Of a DNA stretch of 64,000 nucleotides, positions 56,050 to 64,000 are shown piece after piece. The notes below the pieces were generated by a model. It had not been told where the DNA came from. It ran no database searches and saw nothing but the letters and a program-made list of their open reading frames with translations. Position 1 is the first letter of the stretch. Every line of letters begins with the position of its first letter. The translations under genes and the position numbers were made by a program. The stretch is from VAZQ01 sp035263865. GTDB lineage: Bacteria > Pseudomonadota > Alphaproteobacteria > Rhizobiales > Xanthobacteraceae. The DNA is taken from NCBI GenBank assembly GCA_035263865.1, contig DATFQX010000305.1, positions 1 to 64,000 of the forward strand. The letters are read 5' to 3'.

Positions 56050-56409
56050 ATGGCGAAGATCATTCTTGCCGAGGACGATAGTGATATGCGGCGCTTTCTG
56101 GTGAAAGCGCTGCAGAACGCCGGTTACGACGTGATCTCGTTTGACAATGGGCTGTCGGCTTATCAGAGGCTACGGGAAGAGCCGTTCGAGCTTCTGCTGA
56201 CAGATATCGTGATGCCCGAGATGGACGGCATCGAACTGGCGCGCCGCGCCAGCGAACTCGATCCCGACATCAAGATCATGTTCATCACCGGCTTTGCGGC
56301 GGTGGCGCTGAATTCCGATACGGCGGCGCCGCGAAACGCCAAAGTCCTGTCGAAGCCAGTGCATTTGCGCGAGCTTGTGAACGAAGTCCAGAAGATGCTC
56401 GCCGCTTGA
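56050..56409 (+). CDS. cpdR: CpdR-type single-domain response regulator
   Basis: A 119-residue receiver domain with no output domain. The phosphoacceptor is D52 (LLTDIVMPEMDG), the acidic pair is in AEDDSDMRR, and the conserved lysine is in VLSKPVHLREL. Size and sequence match CpdR, which in Caulobacter and rhizobia delivers ClpXP to cell-cycle substrates such as CtrA when unphosphorylated, with CckA-ChpT controlling phosphorylation. The start is the ATG at 56050; a GTG four codons earlier is possible. It ends with two alanines, a feature that may matter for its own turnover. It is followed by a tRNA-Val gene. Confidence 0.94.
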   Translation: MAKIILAEDDSDMRRFLVKALQNAGYDVISFDNGLSAYQRLREEPFELLLTDIVMPEMDGIELARRASELDPDIKIMFITGFAAVALNSDTAAPRNAKVLSKPVHLRELVNEVQKMLAA

Positions 56410-56423
56410 GACGCGCGCGGTCC

Positions 56424-56452
56424 TTGCTTCGTCGCAAAGCAGCCGATATGAC
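56424..56452 (+). promoter_or_regulatory. Candidate promoter of tRNA-Val
   Basis: TTGCTT (56424-56429) and TATGAC (56447-56452) are 17 bases apart, and the tRNA begins 13 bases after the second box. Spacing and position fit a sigma-70 promoter, although each box matches the consensus only partly. Confidence 0.45.
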
Positions 56453-56464
56453 GAGGGGCGGCTC

Positions 56465-56539
56465 GGGCGCGTAGCTCAGCGGAAGAGCACTACCTTGACA
56501 TGGTAGGGGTCACAGGTTCGATCCCTGTCGCGCCCACCA
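56465..56539 (+). tRNA. tRNA-Val (anticodon GAC)
   Basis: A complete 75-base cloverleaf. The acceptor stem is GGGCGCG/CGCGCCC, the D arm GCTC...GAGC, the anticodon stem CTACC/GGTAG around the loop TTGACAT with anticodon GAC at 56497-56499, and the T arm ACAGG-TTCGATC-CCTGT. The discriminator A and CCA are encoded. GAC reads valine codons GUC and GUU. No integration-site signs (duplicated 3' end, integrase) lie next to it. Confidence 0.97.
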
Positions 56540-56779
56540 TTCGATACTTCGGCTGCCGCAGAACCACTTACGTTTCGCAAGCTCTGACCTGCGTCGCACG
56601 TCGGGATTCCCGACAGCGCCGCCTGAGACTGCTTTCTCTTGGACTGCAGGTCGTGTAGCCTTTGCTCCGGCCGCTTCAAGTGGGCGATGCCGACGTCTCC
56701 GGGCGCATGTCTCAATAATTTTTTGCTTCCCGGTACTCCGAACATGCGCCCTGCAGATCGTGCGCGCGAGGGCAACGTC

Positions 56780-57760
56780 ATGCAGCCGCTTCGTCGTCGC
56801 TTTCTGAGCCTCGCCTGCGCCGCCGCGGCGTTGCCCGTCGCCACGATTGCGGCGGCGCAAAATTATCCGACGCGGCCCGTGCGGATCATCGTGCCGTTCG
56901 CGGCCGGCGGTCCCGCTACCGTGCTGGCGCACGTCATCGCGCAGCCGCTGACGGAGACCTTCGGCCAATCCTTCTACGTGGAAAATCTGCCGACCGGTGC
57001 CAGCAATGTCGGCACCGCCACGGCCGCCAAAGCGCCTCCGGACGGCTATACCTTGCTCATCGTGACCCCGAGCTTCGTGATTAATCCCAGCCTCTATCCC
57101 AGGCTGACCTATGATCCGATCAGAGATTTCAAGCCGGTCATGTTGGCGGTGACTTCGCCCCACGTCTTGATCGTCAATCCGGCCTTCCCGGCGAACAGCC
57201 TGCAAGAACTCATCGCGCTAGCGAAGGCAAATCCCGGCAAATACAGCTACGCGTCCGCCGGTACGGGCCAGTCAGCACAGCTGGCGGCCGAATTGTTCAA
57301 GCTCGCGTTCGGGCTGGACATCGTGCACGTGCCGTTCAACGGTGGTGCTCCGGCGATGAATTCGACCATCGGGGGACATACGCCGATGGCGTTCAACGCG
57401 TTGCCGTCGGCGGCAGCGCTCATCAAGGAAGGCAAGCTGCGTGCGCTCGCGGTGACGAGCGGCGCGCGCGCCCCGGAATTTCCCGATGTGCCGACGCTCG
57501 CCGAGGCGGGCGCCCCCGGCCAGGAGTCGCTGTTCTTCCAGGGCATCGTCGCTCCGGCTGGGACACCAAAGGAGATCGTCGACCAGCTCTATCGCGAGAT
57601 CGATAAAATTCTCGCGCGGCCCGAGGTGAAAGAACGCCTGGCCGCGATCGGCTTTGCCGTCACGGCCAGCTCACCCGAAGAATTCCAAGCCCAGATCAAG
57701 TCGGAAACGGCACGATGGGCGAAGGTCATTCGCGACGCAAACATCAAAACAATCGAATAA
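56780..57760 (+). CDS. Bug-family tripartite tricarboxylate transporter binding protein
   Basis: A 326-residue periplasmic binding protein. The signal peptide runs to about residue 27 (SLACAAAALPVATIAAAQ), and the mature protein begins with the Bug hallmark NYPTRPVRIIVPFAAGGPATVLA. Other family features are NVGTATAAKAPPDGYTLLI and YSYASAGTGQSAQLAAELFK. Bug proteins capture organic acids for TctAB permeases or act as orphan sensors; no tctAB is nearby, so it is an orphan. GAGGG precedes the ATG. A frameshifted cupin gene follows 15 bases later. Confidence 0.9.
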   Translation: MQPLRRRFLSLACAAAALPVATIAAAQNYPTRPVRIIVPFAAGGPATVLAHVIAQPLTETFGQSFYVENLPTGASNVGTATAAKAPPDGYTLLIVTPSFVINPSLYPRLTYDPIRDFKPVMLAVTSPHVLIVNPAFPANSLQELIALAKANPGKYSYASAGTGQSAQLAAELFKLAFGLDIVHVPFNGGAPAMNSTIGGHTPMAFNALPSAAALIKEGKLRALAVTSGARAPEFPDVPTLAEAGAPGQESLFFQGIVAPAGTPKEIVDQLYREIDKILARPEVKERLAAIGFAVTASSPEEFQAQIKSETARWAKVIRDANIKTIE

Positions 57761-57775
57761 TGCGGGGGACGCGCC

Positions 57776-58112
57776 ATGAAGGGAGTGACGGATTCGAGCG
57801 CGCTCTACGAGGTCGAGCGTCGCGCCTATCATGCGGTGCGTCCAGGATTTCGCATCGCCGAGCTTCAGATCAGCCCCGCGCAAAAGGGTGCCCTGGCACT
57901 ATCATAACAACGTCCACGACACGTTCTACGTCGTGACGGGAGCCATTCGCATCTTCCTCCAGGATCCAAAAGAAGAAGTACGGCTGACGCCTGGACAGAC
58001 CTATTCGGTGTCGCCGAAGCGCCCGCACCTTGTTACGAACGCCGGTGACACGTCGGCTGTGTTTCTCGTCCTGCAAGGCATCGGGGAATACGATTTTGTC
58101 CCGCTGACCTGA
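57776..58112 (+). pseudogene. Small cupin-domain protein, single frameshift
   Basis: GGGGGA and the ATG at 57776 open the frame MKGVTDSSALYEVERRAYHAV followed by PGFRIAELQISPAQK. It then ends in a few codons. Skipping one G in the run AAAAGGG (57882-57888) joins it to VPWHYHNNVHDTFYVVTGAI and the rest of a cupin, ending EYDFVPLT at 58112. The intact product would be about 111 residues with the metal ligands HYHNNVHDTFY. One extra base in a homopolymer could be a sequencing error, a true mutation or, less likely, programmed slippage. It follows the Bug gene closely. Confidence 0.8.
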
Positions 58113-58117
58113 ACGAC

Positions 58118-58216
58118 GGGCTCTCTTGTCCGCCATGCCCGCGCTTGTCGCCGGCATCCGCGTCTTTATCTGTGCTCAAATTGAAGACGTGCATGGCCGG
58201 GACGAGCCCGGCCATG
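58118..58216. repeat. Dispersed intergenic palindromic repeat
   Basis: CATGGCCGGG (58192-58201) and CCCGGCCATG (58207-58216) make a perfect 10-base-pair inverted repeat with a five-base loop. The minus strand reads as the spurious peptide MAGLVPAMHVF, which recurs in dispersed elements of Bradyrhizobium-like genomes. The left part contains GTCCGCCATGCCCGC, which may be the other end of the unit. It lies between convergent genes and may also act as a terminator-like structure. Confidence 0.65.
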
Positions 58217-58251
58217 ACGAAGTTCTAGGTCCGATATGATCGGAACGTCGG

Positions 58252-58941
58252 CTAATTGGCGGCAAAGCAGTAGAACAAGCCGTTGCCTCCGGTGCCTCTC
58301 AGATCGTTCTGGCTACAGCCGCCCTCGGGCCCGCGCGAGGGGTGCGACGAATTCCACGATTTAGATACGGCGTCGTCGCGCAAACCCCTGCGGTCGATGT
58401 GGCCGACCATCGCCGCGCCTTGGGTGCTGCTCGTCCAGTTGCGGCAGGTTCTATCCTCGCCGCCCGGAAACGCGCGTCCGTCCGTCTGCGAGCCGGTCAG
58501 AACGTCGTGGTAATTGGGCGTATAGCCCATGCCGGCGACCATGGTGCCCCGCTCGGTCAGCGACGTCTGCATGCCGAGCTTGTTGGTGTCGCCGTGCAGA
58601 TCGTCGACGTTTTGGGCGACAACCTCGCTTTTGAAATTCTGCCAGGGGCCGTGTCCGATGCGGTCGCGGGCATTGACTGCTTGCGCGCCGTCCGTTGCCT
58701 GGCTGCTGAGATAGGCGCGCCACGTCTTGCCGCCCGCACCCGCGCCTTGCGCGAGCGTCTGGCAGTGCCGATCAGCCCCTTCCAAGCCGCCAAGGTCTGC
58801 GCCCTTGCCCGGCCCGTTGCTGGTGACGAAGAAGGTCATGTTCGGCGATTGCGGCGGGGGCTGTTGCGCCTGGCTCGCTGTGCAAGCCAGGGACACGGCC
58901 GCAACCGATGCAACAATCGCGAGGCACTTGGTCTTGGACAT
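58252..58941 (-). CDS. Secreted lectin/endostatin-like hypothetical protein
   Basis: A 229-residue exported protein with a signal peptide ending near residue 26 (AVSLACTASQAQ). The mature region (NMTFFVTSNGPGKGADLGGLEG, AYLSSQATDGAQAVNARDRIG and the cysteine pairs DRTCRNWTSS and GGCSQNDLR...FYCFA) resembles proteins annotated as lectin-like or collagen NC10/endostatin-like in alphaproteobacteria. No catalytic motif is evident. The start is placed at MSKTKC; the frame is open 14 codons upstream. Probably periplasmic or surface-attached. Confidence 0.72.
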   Translation of the reverse strand: MSKTKCLAIVASVAAVSLACTASQAQQPPPQSPNMTFFVTSNGPGKGADLGGLEGADRHCQTLAQGAGAGGKTWRAYLSSQATDGAQAVNARDRIGHGPWQNFKSEVVAQNVDDLHGDTNKLGMQTSLTERGTMVAGMGYTPNYHDVLTGSQTDGRAFPGGEDRTCRNWTSSTQGAAMVGHIDRRGLRDDAVSKSWNSSHPSRGPEGGCSQNDLRGTGGNGLFYCFAAN

Positions 58942-59194
58942 TTTTGCCCTCCCGTTCGAGCTGGTGATCGACTTCCAACGCACCTGGCAAGAAACCTAGC
59001 AATGAAAATCCCATCGCGCCAATGGCCGTGCGCCACGCCCAATGCCCTCCGTCGCCGCCATCCTTTGACCGGCTCCGGCTTTATGCTCACATTGGTTCGC
59101 AAACGAAATAAACACCGAAAGTCCGCGGCTATTCCCGCGGTTGACGGCGTAATACGCTTTCGCGGGTGGTGATTTCAATCGCGGAGAAACCAGC

Positions 59195-60181
59195 GTGATC
59201 ATCGATTGGCATTCGCACATCTATACGCCGGAGGAGGCGGCCGACGATCGTGGCGCCGCCGATGGCAAGAGCGGGCCGAAATGGGGCGAAGGCGGCTGCC
59301 CTATGGTGCTCGAGAACTTCCTCGATGCTCATTACAAGAACGGCATCGATATCAGCGTGGTGACCAACGCCGCGCATTATCTGCGCGGCAAGGCCACACA
59401 TGAAGAACTGCCGGCGGTGCAGAAGTGGAGCGATTATGCCGCCGAGGTTCAAGAGAAATACAAGGGCACGCTCTACTCCTTCGCCACCATCCTGCCCTGC
59501 GGGGGCCCTCCCTTCATCAAGGAGGCCGAACGCGCGATCCGCGAGCTTGGACTCAAGGGCATCTTCATTCATTCCAGCCACAAGGGCCATTATCCAGACG
59601 ACGACGAAGCACGCCCGTTTTGGGAACTGGTGCAGGACCTCGACGTGCCGGTGATGATTCATCCGCCGCATCTCGGCTTCGGGGAGGAGCGGATGAAAGA
59701 ATATCGCCTCGCCTCCAGCATCGGACGCCCGTTCGATCTTTGCTTGGCGCTCGCACGGCTGATCGTGCGCGGCATCCTGGAAGACTTTCCGCGTATGAGA
59801 ATCGTGGCCTCGCACGGCGGCGGCGGTATCTGCGAGACCATCAGTCGGATGGACTACGCCTACGAATTGCAGGACGAGGCGTTTTTTCTCGGCTCGTACG
59901 CCCCGATGAAGATCAAGCACCCACCGAGCTACTATCTCAAGAGGATGTACCTCGACACCGTCACCTACAACCTGCCGGCAGTGAAGATGGTGCTCGACTG
60001 GATCGGCTCCCAGCGCGTCATCTACGGCAGCGACGCGCCGCCGCTGACCTCGCTCAAACCGCGCGCGATCAAGCTGATCAATGACCTCGACATCACCGAA
60101 GGAGAGCGCGATGCGATCTTCTTCGCCAATGCCGCCGGGCTGCTGAAGCTGCCAGTCGGCCCATCAGGCAAGGTCGCGTGA
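59195..60181 (+). CDS. Amidohydrolase family protein (ACMSD-like)
   Basis: A 328-residue metal-dependent TIM-barrel protein of the Amidohydrolase_2 family. The metal-binding WHSHIY is at the N-terminus, further ligands are in MIHPPHLG and VASHGGGGICE, and the catalytic aspartate is in IYGSDAPPLT. The family includes aminocarboxymuconate-semialdehyde decarboxylase and related ring-acid decarboxylases or hydrolases. The start is GTG with GGAG upstream. No neighbouring gene indicates the substrate. Confidence 0.87.
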   Translation: MIIDWHSHIYTPEEAADDRGAADGKSGPKWGEGGCPMVLENFLDAHYKNGIDISVVTNAAHYLRGKATHEELPAVQKWSDYAAEVQEKYKGTLYSFATILPCGGPPFIKEAERAIRELGLKGIFIHSSHKGHYPDDDEARPFWELVQDLDVPVMIHPPHLGFGEERMKEYRLASSIGRPFDLCLALARLIVRGILEDFPRMRIVASHGGGGICETISRMDYAYELQDEAFFLGSYAPMKIKHPPSYYLKRMYLDTVTYNLPAVKMVLDWIGSQRVIYGSDAPPLTSLKPRAIKLINDLDITEGERDAIFFANAAGLLKLPVGPSGKVA

Positions 60182-60229
60182 GCAACCGCACCGGACGAAT
60201 GTTTGCAGCGTCCGCTGCATGAGGGCCTG

Positions 60230-60258
60230 TTGACGAGCCGACGGCGCATGCCTACGTT
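60230..60258 (+). promoter_or_regulatory. Candidate promoter of the bL36 gene
   Basis: TTGACG (60230-60235), 17 bases, then TACGTT (60253-60258). It lies about 55 bases before the rpmJ start. The first box is near consensus and the second only fair. Confidence 0.4.
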
Positions 60259-60313
60259 CCGCGCAACTTTGTGAAACGGCGCGAGCCGTGCGGGTGCGCG
60301 CGAGGGTGAAATC

Positions 60314-60439
60314 ATGAAAGTCCGCAATTCGCTGAAATCGCTGCGCAGCCGCCATCGCAGCAATCGTCTCGTCAGGCGCAAGGGTCGGGTCTACGTGATC
60401 AACAAGGTCCAGCGCCGCTTCAAGGCCCGCCAGGGCTGA
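60314..60439 (+). CDS. rpmJ: Ribosomal protein bL36
   Basis: A 41-residue ribosomal protein starting MKVRNSLKSLRSRHRSNRL and ending KVQRRFKARQG. It is the longer, alphaproteobacterial form without the four zinc-binding residues of the classical CxxC type. The gene is preceded by GAGGGTGA. Small and very basic, it binds 23S rRNA in the large subunit. It lies apart from the ribosomal operons, as in many alphaproteobacteria, followed by a TPR protein gene about 100 bases away. Confidence 0.97.
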   Translation: MKVRNSLKSLRSRHRSNRLVRRKGRVYVINKVQRRFKARQG

Positions 60440-60541
60440 GTGCGCTTCGCGAGGCAAATGCTTGGGGCCTGCGGGCCCTTCGCGGCTGCCCTGACCAAAT
60501 CTCGTCTTTATCGCCCCGGGATGCGGCATTACACTTTATCT

Positions 60542-61165
60542 ATGAGCCGGCGATTCCTAGCCCTGTTCGCGACAGTGGCGCTTGCAGCGTGGACGTTGCC
60601 GGCGCTGGCCCAATCGATCGATCCCGAGCCGCTCAAACCGATCGAGCCGCCGGGCGCGTTGCCGCGGGCCCAACGCGGCGACAAGACGCAAAACCTCGAC
60701 CGGCTGTTCGCGGCGCTCAAAGTCGCGCCTGACGACGAGAGCGCCAAATACATAGAGAACCGCATCTGGGCGATTTGGCTCGCCTCCAGCAGCGATACCG
60801 CCAACCTGCTGATGGGTCGCGCCAAAACTGCGACCGACAGCAAAGATTTCGACCTTGCGATCAGGCTGCTAAACGCCATCATCGACATCCGGCCGGATTT
60901 CACCGAGGCCTGGAACCGGCGTGCAACCGTCTACTATACGAAAAAGGACTTTGGCCGCGCGCTTGCCGATATCCATGAAGTGCTGGCGCGCGAGCCGCGC
61001 CATTTCGGTGCCCTTTCGGGCCTCGGCATCATCCTGCAGGAGCTTGGCGACGACAAAGGCGCCCTTGATGCGTTCCGCCGTGCACTTGCAATCCATCCGC
61101 ACCTTGAGCGGATACCTGAGCTAGTGCAGAAGCTGAGCGAAAAAATAGAGGGCCGCGAAATCTGA
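60542..61165 (+). CDS. Exported tetratricopeptide repeat protein
   Basis: A 207-residue protein with a signal peptide (about residues 1-23, TVALAAWTLPALAQ) and three TPR-like helix pairs: residues 85-115, 119-150 (DFTEAWNRRATVYYTKKDFGR) and 153-185 (HFGALSGLGIILQELGDDKGA). TPRs mediate protein contacts in the periplasm. The start is the ATG at 60542, where the signal peptide begins; the frame is open further upstream. Convergent with pyk. Confidence 0.83.
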   Translation: MSRRFLALFATVALAAWTLPALAQSIDPEPLKPIEPPGALPRAQRGDKTQNLDRLFAALKVAPDDESAKYIENRIWAIWLASSSDTANLLMGRAKTATDSKDFDLAIRLLNAIIDIRPDFTEAWNRRATVYYTKKDFGRALADIHEVLAREPRHFGALSGLGIILQELGDDKGALDAFRRALAIHPHLERIPELVQKLSEKIEGREI

Positions 61166-61228
61166 ATCAGAATTTGATGAGGCTCAATAGTCGGACCGGT
61201 TTTCCTGATTACTGAGCATCGATCCTGA

Positions 61229-62662
61229 TCACTGGTTGCCGGCCTCGGCGCCTACGAACGCGATGCGCAACATGTTTGTCGCGCCCGGCGTTCCAAGTGG
61301 GACTCCGGCGACGATGATCACGCGCTGACCGACATTGGCGAATCCGTCCCCGCAGGCCAGCCGGCACGCGCGCTCCACCATATCGTCGAGATCGTGGGCG
61401 TCCTCTGCGACGATGCAGTGCACGCCCCAAACCAGTGAGAGGCGGCGGCCGGTCGACAGTCTCGGGGAGATCGCCACAATCGGCGGCTTCGGCCGCTCGC
61501 GAGCGACGCGCAACCCAGTGGAGCCCGAACTCGTCCAGCAGACAATGGCGGAAAGCTCGAGCGTCTCGGCGATTTGGCGCGCTGCCGCGGCGATCGCGTC
61601 GGCACCCGTCGCCTCCGGCTCTGTGCGCTGGGCATGAATGATGGTGCGATAAATCGGGTCGCCTTCCACTTCCTCGGCAGTGCGGTTCATGGTGGCGACC
61701 GCCTCGATCGGATATTGCCCGGCCGCCGATTCAGCCGAGAGCATGATGGCGTCCGCTCCCTCGAAGATGGCCGTTGCGACGTCCGAGACTTCGGCCCGGG
61801 TCGGGACGGGACTCGTGATCATGGATTCGAGCATCTGGGTCGCAATGACGACCGGCTTGCCGGCGCGACGGGCGGTACGCGTCATCTGCTTTTGCAGCCC
61901 GGGCACCTTTTCGACCGGCATCTCGACGCCGAGATCCCCGCGCGCCACCATCAATGCGTCGGCAAGATCCATGATCTCGCCAAGGCGATTGATTGCCTGC
62001 GGCTTCTCGATCTTAGCCATGACTGCAGCCCGACCGCGTGTGATCTTCTTCGCCTCGGCGATGTCGTCGGGTCGCTGGATGAAGGAGAGCGCAACCCAAT
62101 CGACGCCGGCGTCGAGGCCGGCGTCGAGATCGGAGCGATCCTTTTCCGTCAGCGCCGAGAACGGCACGGTGGTGTCGGGCACGCTGACGCCTTTGCGGTC
62201 GGACAGTTTTCCGCCGACCTCGACGCGCGTGAGAATGCGGCGGCTGTCTGCCTCAATGACGACGAGCCGCACCTTGCCGTCATCGAGGAGAAGCGTGTGG
62301 CCCGGCTCGATGGCGGCAAAGATTTCGGGATGCGGCAGGTGCACGCGGTTGGCATCACCAGGAGCGGGATCAGCGTCGAGCGCGAAGGTTTCGCCTTTGG
62401 TTAGCGTCGCTGGATTGGCCGCGAAGCTGCCGACCCGGAGCTTTGGGCCCTGCAGATCGAGCAGAATCCCGATTGGGCGACCGTGCTCGGTCTCCACCTC
62501 CCGGATAGCGGCCGTGAGCTCGCGCATGCGCGCATGCGTGGTATGGCTCATATTGATGCGAAACACGTCAGCGCCTGCCTCGAACAGGCTGGCGATCACG
62601 CTTCGGTCTGAGGAGGCGGGGCCGAGGGTGGCGACGATCTTGGTCCGGCGCAGACGTCGCAT
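61229..62662 (-). CDS. pyk: Pyruvate kinase
   Basis: A 477-residue glycolytic enzyme converting phosphoenolpyruvate and ADP to pyruvate and ATP. Landmarks are RRTKIVATLGPASSD at the start, FRINMSHTTH, LDLQGPKLRVG, the catalytic lysine in MAKIEKPQAI, the metal site MVARGDLGVEMP, and a C-terminal allosteric domain beginning near residue 345. The ATG overlaps the stop of the DUF1036 gene (TGATG), so the two are coupled. The frame stays open upstream, overlapping the DUF1036 gene, but conserved sequence begins here. Confidence 0.95.
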   Translation of the reverse strand: MRRLRRTKIVATLGPASSDRSVIASLFEAGADVFRINMSHTTHARMRELTAAIREVETEHGRPIGILLDLQGPKLRVGSFAANPATLTKGETFALDADPAPGDANRVHLPHPEIFAAIEPGHTLLLDDGKVRLVVIEADSRRILTRVEVGGKLSDRKGVSVPDTTVPFSALTEKDRSDLDAGLDAGVDWVALSFIQRPDDIAEAKKITRGRAAVMAKIEKPQAINRLGEIMDLADALMVARGDLGVEMPVEKVPGLQKQMTRTARRAGKPVVIATQMLESMITSPVPTRAEVSDVATAIFEGADAIMLSAESAAGQYPIEAVATMNRTAEEVEGDPIYRTIIHAQRTEPEATGADAIAAAARQIAETLELSAIVCWTSSGSTGLRVARERPKPPIVAISPRLSTGRRLSLVWGVHCIVAEDAHDLDDMVERACRLACGDGFANVGQRVIIVAGVPLGTPGATNMLRIAFVGAEAGNQ

Positions 62663-63237
62663 CAGTTGCGGCTTCGGGACGGAGGCGTCGGGGCGCCCGG
62701 CCGGCCTGCCGTCGGAGGAGTCTGCAGCATCGGCACGCGCGATTGGAGGGGCTGCATCGGTGTTTGGTCGGCCGATTCGGTAAGCTGGACTGTCCAAGAG
62801 GGTTGGTCGCCGGTGTCGACTTCGAAAAAGCCGGTGCGGTCATAACCGCGCGCCAAGCAATCCTCAGTGCCGCGGATCGTGAACTCCTTTTCCCGCGTGC
62901 ACATGAAGGCCTGGCCGGACCATTCGCCGCCGCGATCATAGTCGACGGCGTAGATATAATAGAAGCGAGCGACCAGGGCACCTCGCAGTACCGTCTCGCA
63001 GCTACGCGCGGAAATGTTCCACCAGCCCTCCGTGGTCCAGCCGTCGTTCTCCTTATAGCCGATGGCGATGCCGACCCGGTTGCCGGTGTTATTGCAGAGG
63101 CGGAAATCGGCCCTCGCTGGAGAGCCGGGCCACGCGAATGCCACGAGAGCCAGCGCGGCAGCAGCAAGCGCACGGGCGACCCTCCGCCGAGCGACGGGCC
63201 TGCGCTGAAGTCCAGTTCTCGTGAATCGGTGTGTCAT
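62662..63237 (-). CDS. DUF1036 secreted protein, coupled to pyk
   Basis: A 191-residue protein. The N-terminus is basic and then hydrophobic (AAAALALVAFAWPGSPARA), a signal peptide ending near residue 44. The DUF1036 domain follows, with DFRLCNNTGNRVGIAIGYKE, GWTTEGWWNISARSC and FMCTREKEFTIRG; its cysteines may form disulphides. The last 40 residues are proline-rich. DUF1036 genes directly before pyk are common in Hyphomicrobiales; the function is unknown. The start is placed at MTHRFTRTG, seven codons inside the frame. Confidence 0.82.
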   Translation of the reverse strand: MTHRFTRTGLQRRPVARRRVARALAAAALALVAFAWPGSPARADFRLCNNTGNRVGIAIGYKENDGWTTEGWWNISARSCETVLRGALVARFYYIYAVDYDRGGEWSGQAFMCTREKEFTIRGTEDCLARGYDRTGFFEVDTGDQPSWTVQLTESADQTPMQPLQSRVPMLQTPPTAGRPGAPTPPSRSRN

Positions 63238-63291
63238 GTCGCCCGCACGCAAGCCCACTTGACGGCTTACATACCGATATCGCGTGAAGTG

Positions 63292-64000
63292 TTAAGTACT
63301 GTCAACGAGGATCGCCCGGAAGTCATTCACGTTGGTCAGCGTCGGCCCCGGCGTTAGCAGATCCCCAAGCTTCTCAAAGAATTCCGTCGAATTATTGTTG
63401 CGCAGAAACGCGGCCGGATCGAGGCCTAGATCAGCCGCGCGAACGAGAGTCGTGCCATCGATGAAGGCACCCGCAGGATCCTCTCGCCGACCTCCTCCGC
63501 CATCGGTGCCATCGGTGTCGCCGGCCAGTGCCGCGATGCCTGCGGCCCGAGCGAGCGCCACGGCCAGCGCCAGCGCATATTCCTGGTTGGGTCCCCCGCG
63601 GCCGCGGCCGCGCAGCGTCACGGTAAGTTCCCCGCCCGATAAGATCACGGCGCGTCGTCCCTTCTCTTTGAGATCGAGGGCAAGTCGTGCCTGCGTGAGG
63701 GCGACTTCGCGCGCCTCGCCCTCGATCGCGGTGCCCAGCAGGATGCAGTCGTATCCGGCGGCTCGCGCGGCGCGTTCCACCCCGCGAAAAACGTCGGCGG
63801 GCCGCACCGCCAGTTCGAAGGAGGTGTCGATGAAGACCGGATCACCAGTCTTGGGCGTCTCGTTTGCAGGGTCGCCCAGCGCCTGCGCCACTACCCGCGG
63901 CACGGTGAGGCCACGGCGCGCCAGGATGGCCCGAGCATCGGCGAGCGTAGTCGGATCTGGCACCGTGGGGCCGGAGCCGATCACAGCGGGGTCATCTCCC
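63292..64000 (-). CDS. Glycerate 2-kinase (MOFRL family), C-terminal part
   Basis: A partial gene whose N-terminal half lies beyond the right edge. The visible ~236 residues begin GDDPAVIGSGPTVPDP and include the nucleotide site ILSGGELTVTLRGRGRGGPNQEYALALAVAL and the MOFRL domain GDTDGTDGGGG, ending LTNVNDFRAILVDST. The family phosphorylates glycerate at position 2, feeding 2-phosphoglycerate to glycolysis, and fits a neighbour of pyk. It is on the same strand, upstream of the DUF1036-pyk pair. Confidence 0.92.
   Translation of the reverse strand, partial: GDDPAVIGSGPTVPDPTTLADARAILARRGLTVPRVVAQALGDPANETPKTGDPVFIDTSFELAVRPADVFRGVERAARAAGYDCILLGTAIEGEAREVALTQARLALDLKEKGRRAVILSGGELTVTLRGRGRGGPNQEYALALAVALARAAGIAALAGDTDGTDGGGGRREDPAGAFIDGTTLVRAADLGLDPAAFLRNNNSTEFFEKLGDLLTPGPTLTNVNDFRAILVDST

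Noticed and set aside
56465..56779. tRNA-Val as an integration site with a genomic island after it
   Set aside because: No integrase, no repeated tRNA 3' end and no change in coding style downstream were seen.
58033..58215. A 60-residue minus-strand reading frame beginning MAGLVPAMHVF
   Set aside because: It spans the dispersed palindromic repeat. The peptide is a known artefact of such repeats and has no ribosome binding site.

Overview
The window looks like chromosomal DNA of a free-living, GC-rich alphaproteobacterium of the order Hyphomicrobiales (Rhizobiales), perhaps near Xanthobacteraceae or Bradyrhizobiaceae. This is inferred from gene content and synteny: a CpdR-type cell-cycle receiver, a DUF1036-pyk pair, a cysteine-free bL36, a suhB/MmgR-like small RNA between an inositol-monophosphatase-family gene and an N-formylglutamate amidohydrolase gene, and dispersed intergenic repeats that read as the spurious peptides MAGLVPAMHVF and MRGLDARIHLL. 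The genus cannot be fixed. No rRNA, CRISPR array, prophage, transposase or insertion sequence was found.

Layout. 0-7.4 kb: a small membrane protein, a DapA-family lyase, a secreted YVTN beta-propeller and a long Lhr-type helicase. 7.4-11.8 kb: a secreted mono-haem cytochrome-like protein, a frameshifted GlcG/HbpS gene, the remnant of an oxalate decarboxylase gene, and an IorAB-type molybdenum hydroxylase pair. 11.9-18.8 kb: an M3 oligopeptidase overlapping a gamma-glutamyltransferase-like gene, a DUF1007/NicO nickel-cobalt transport pair and an FAD monooxygenase. 18.8-20.5 kb: a compact cobalt-type nitrile hydratase operon (alpha, beta, accessory protein).

20.6-36.6 kb is a catabolic block: an SDR, an acyl-CoA dehydrogenase, an MFS exporter, a fused indolepyruvate ferredoxin oxidoreductase, a large acyl-CoA synthetase, a complete LivG-H-M-J-F-type ABC importer and a phenylacetate-CoA-ligase-like protein. 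Together they suggest uptake of a small organic acid, activation to its CoA thioester and further oxidation. An aromatic or arylpyruvate-derived substrate is likely but not proven.

36.7-54.6 kb is mainly housekeeping: ferrochelatase, GalU and arabinose-5-phosphate isomerase, a lytic transglycosylase, a DUF459 protein that has lost recognisable SGNH catalytic residues, glutamate synthase (GltB-GltD), threonine aldolase, an Hsp20 gene with a good RpoH promoter and a possible ROSE-like leader, an alpha/beta hydrolase and a HisN/SuhB-type phosphatase. 54.6-64 kb: the small RNA, N-formylglutamate amidohydrolase, CpdR, tRNA-Val(GAC), a Bug-type binding protein, a frameshifted cupin gene, a secreted lectin-like protein, an amidohydrolase, bL36, a TPR protein, DUF1036-pyk and the end of a glycerate 2-kinase gene that runs off the window.

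I found no convincing unknown multi-gene system. The best leads are the small RNA, the Hsp20 leader, the pseudo-hydrolase DUF459 protein, the possible cobalt link between the NicO pair and the nitrile hydratase, the uptake-and-activation cluster, and three broken genes that may be true decay or sequence errors.
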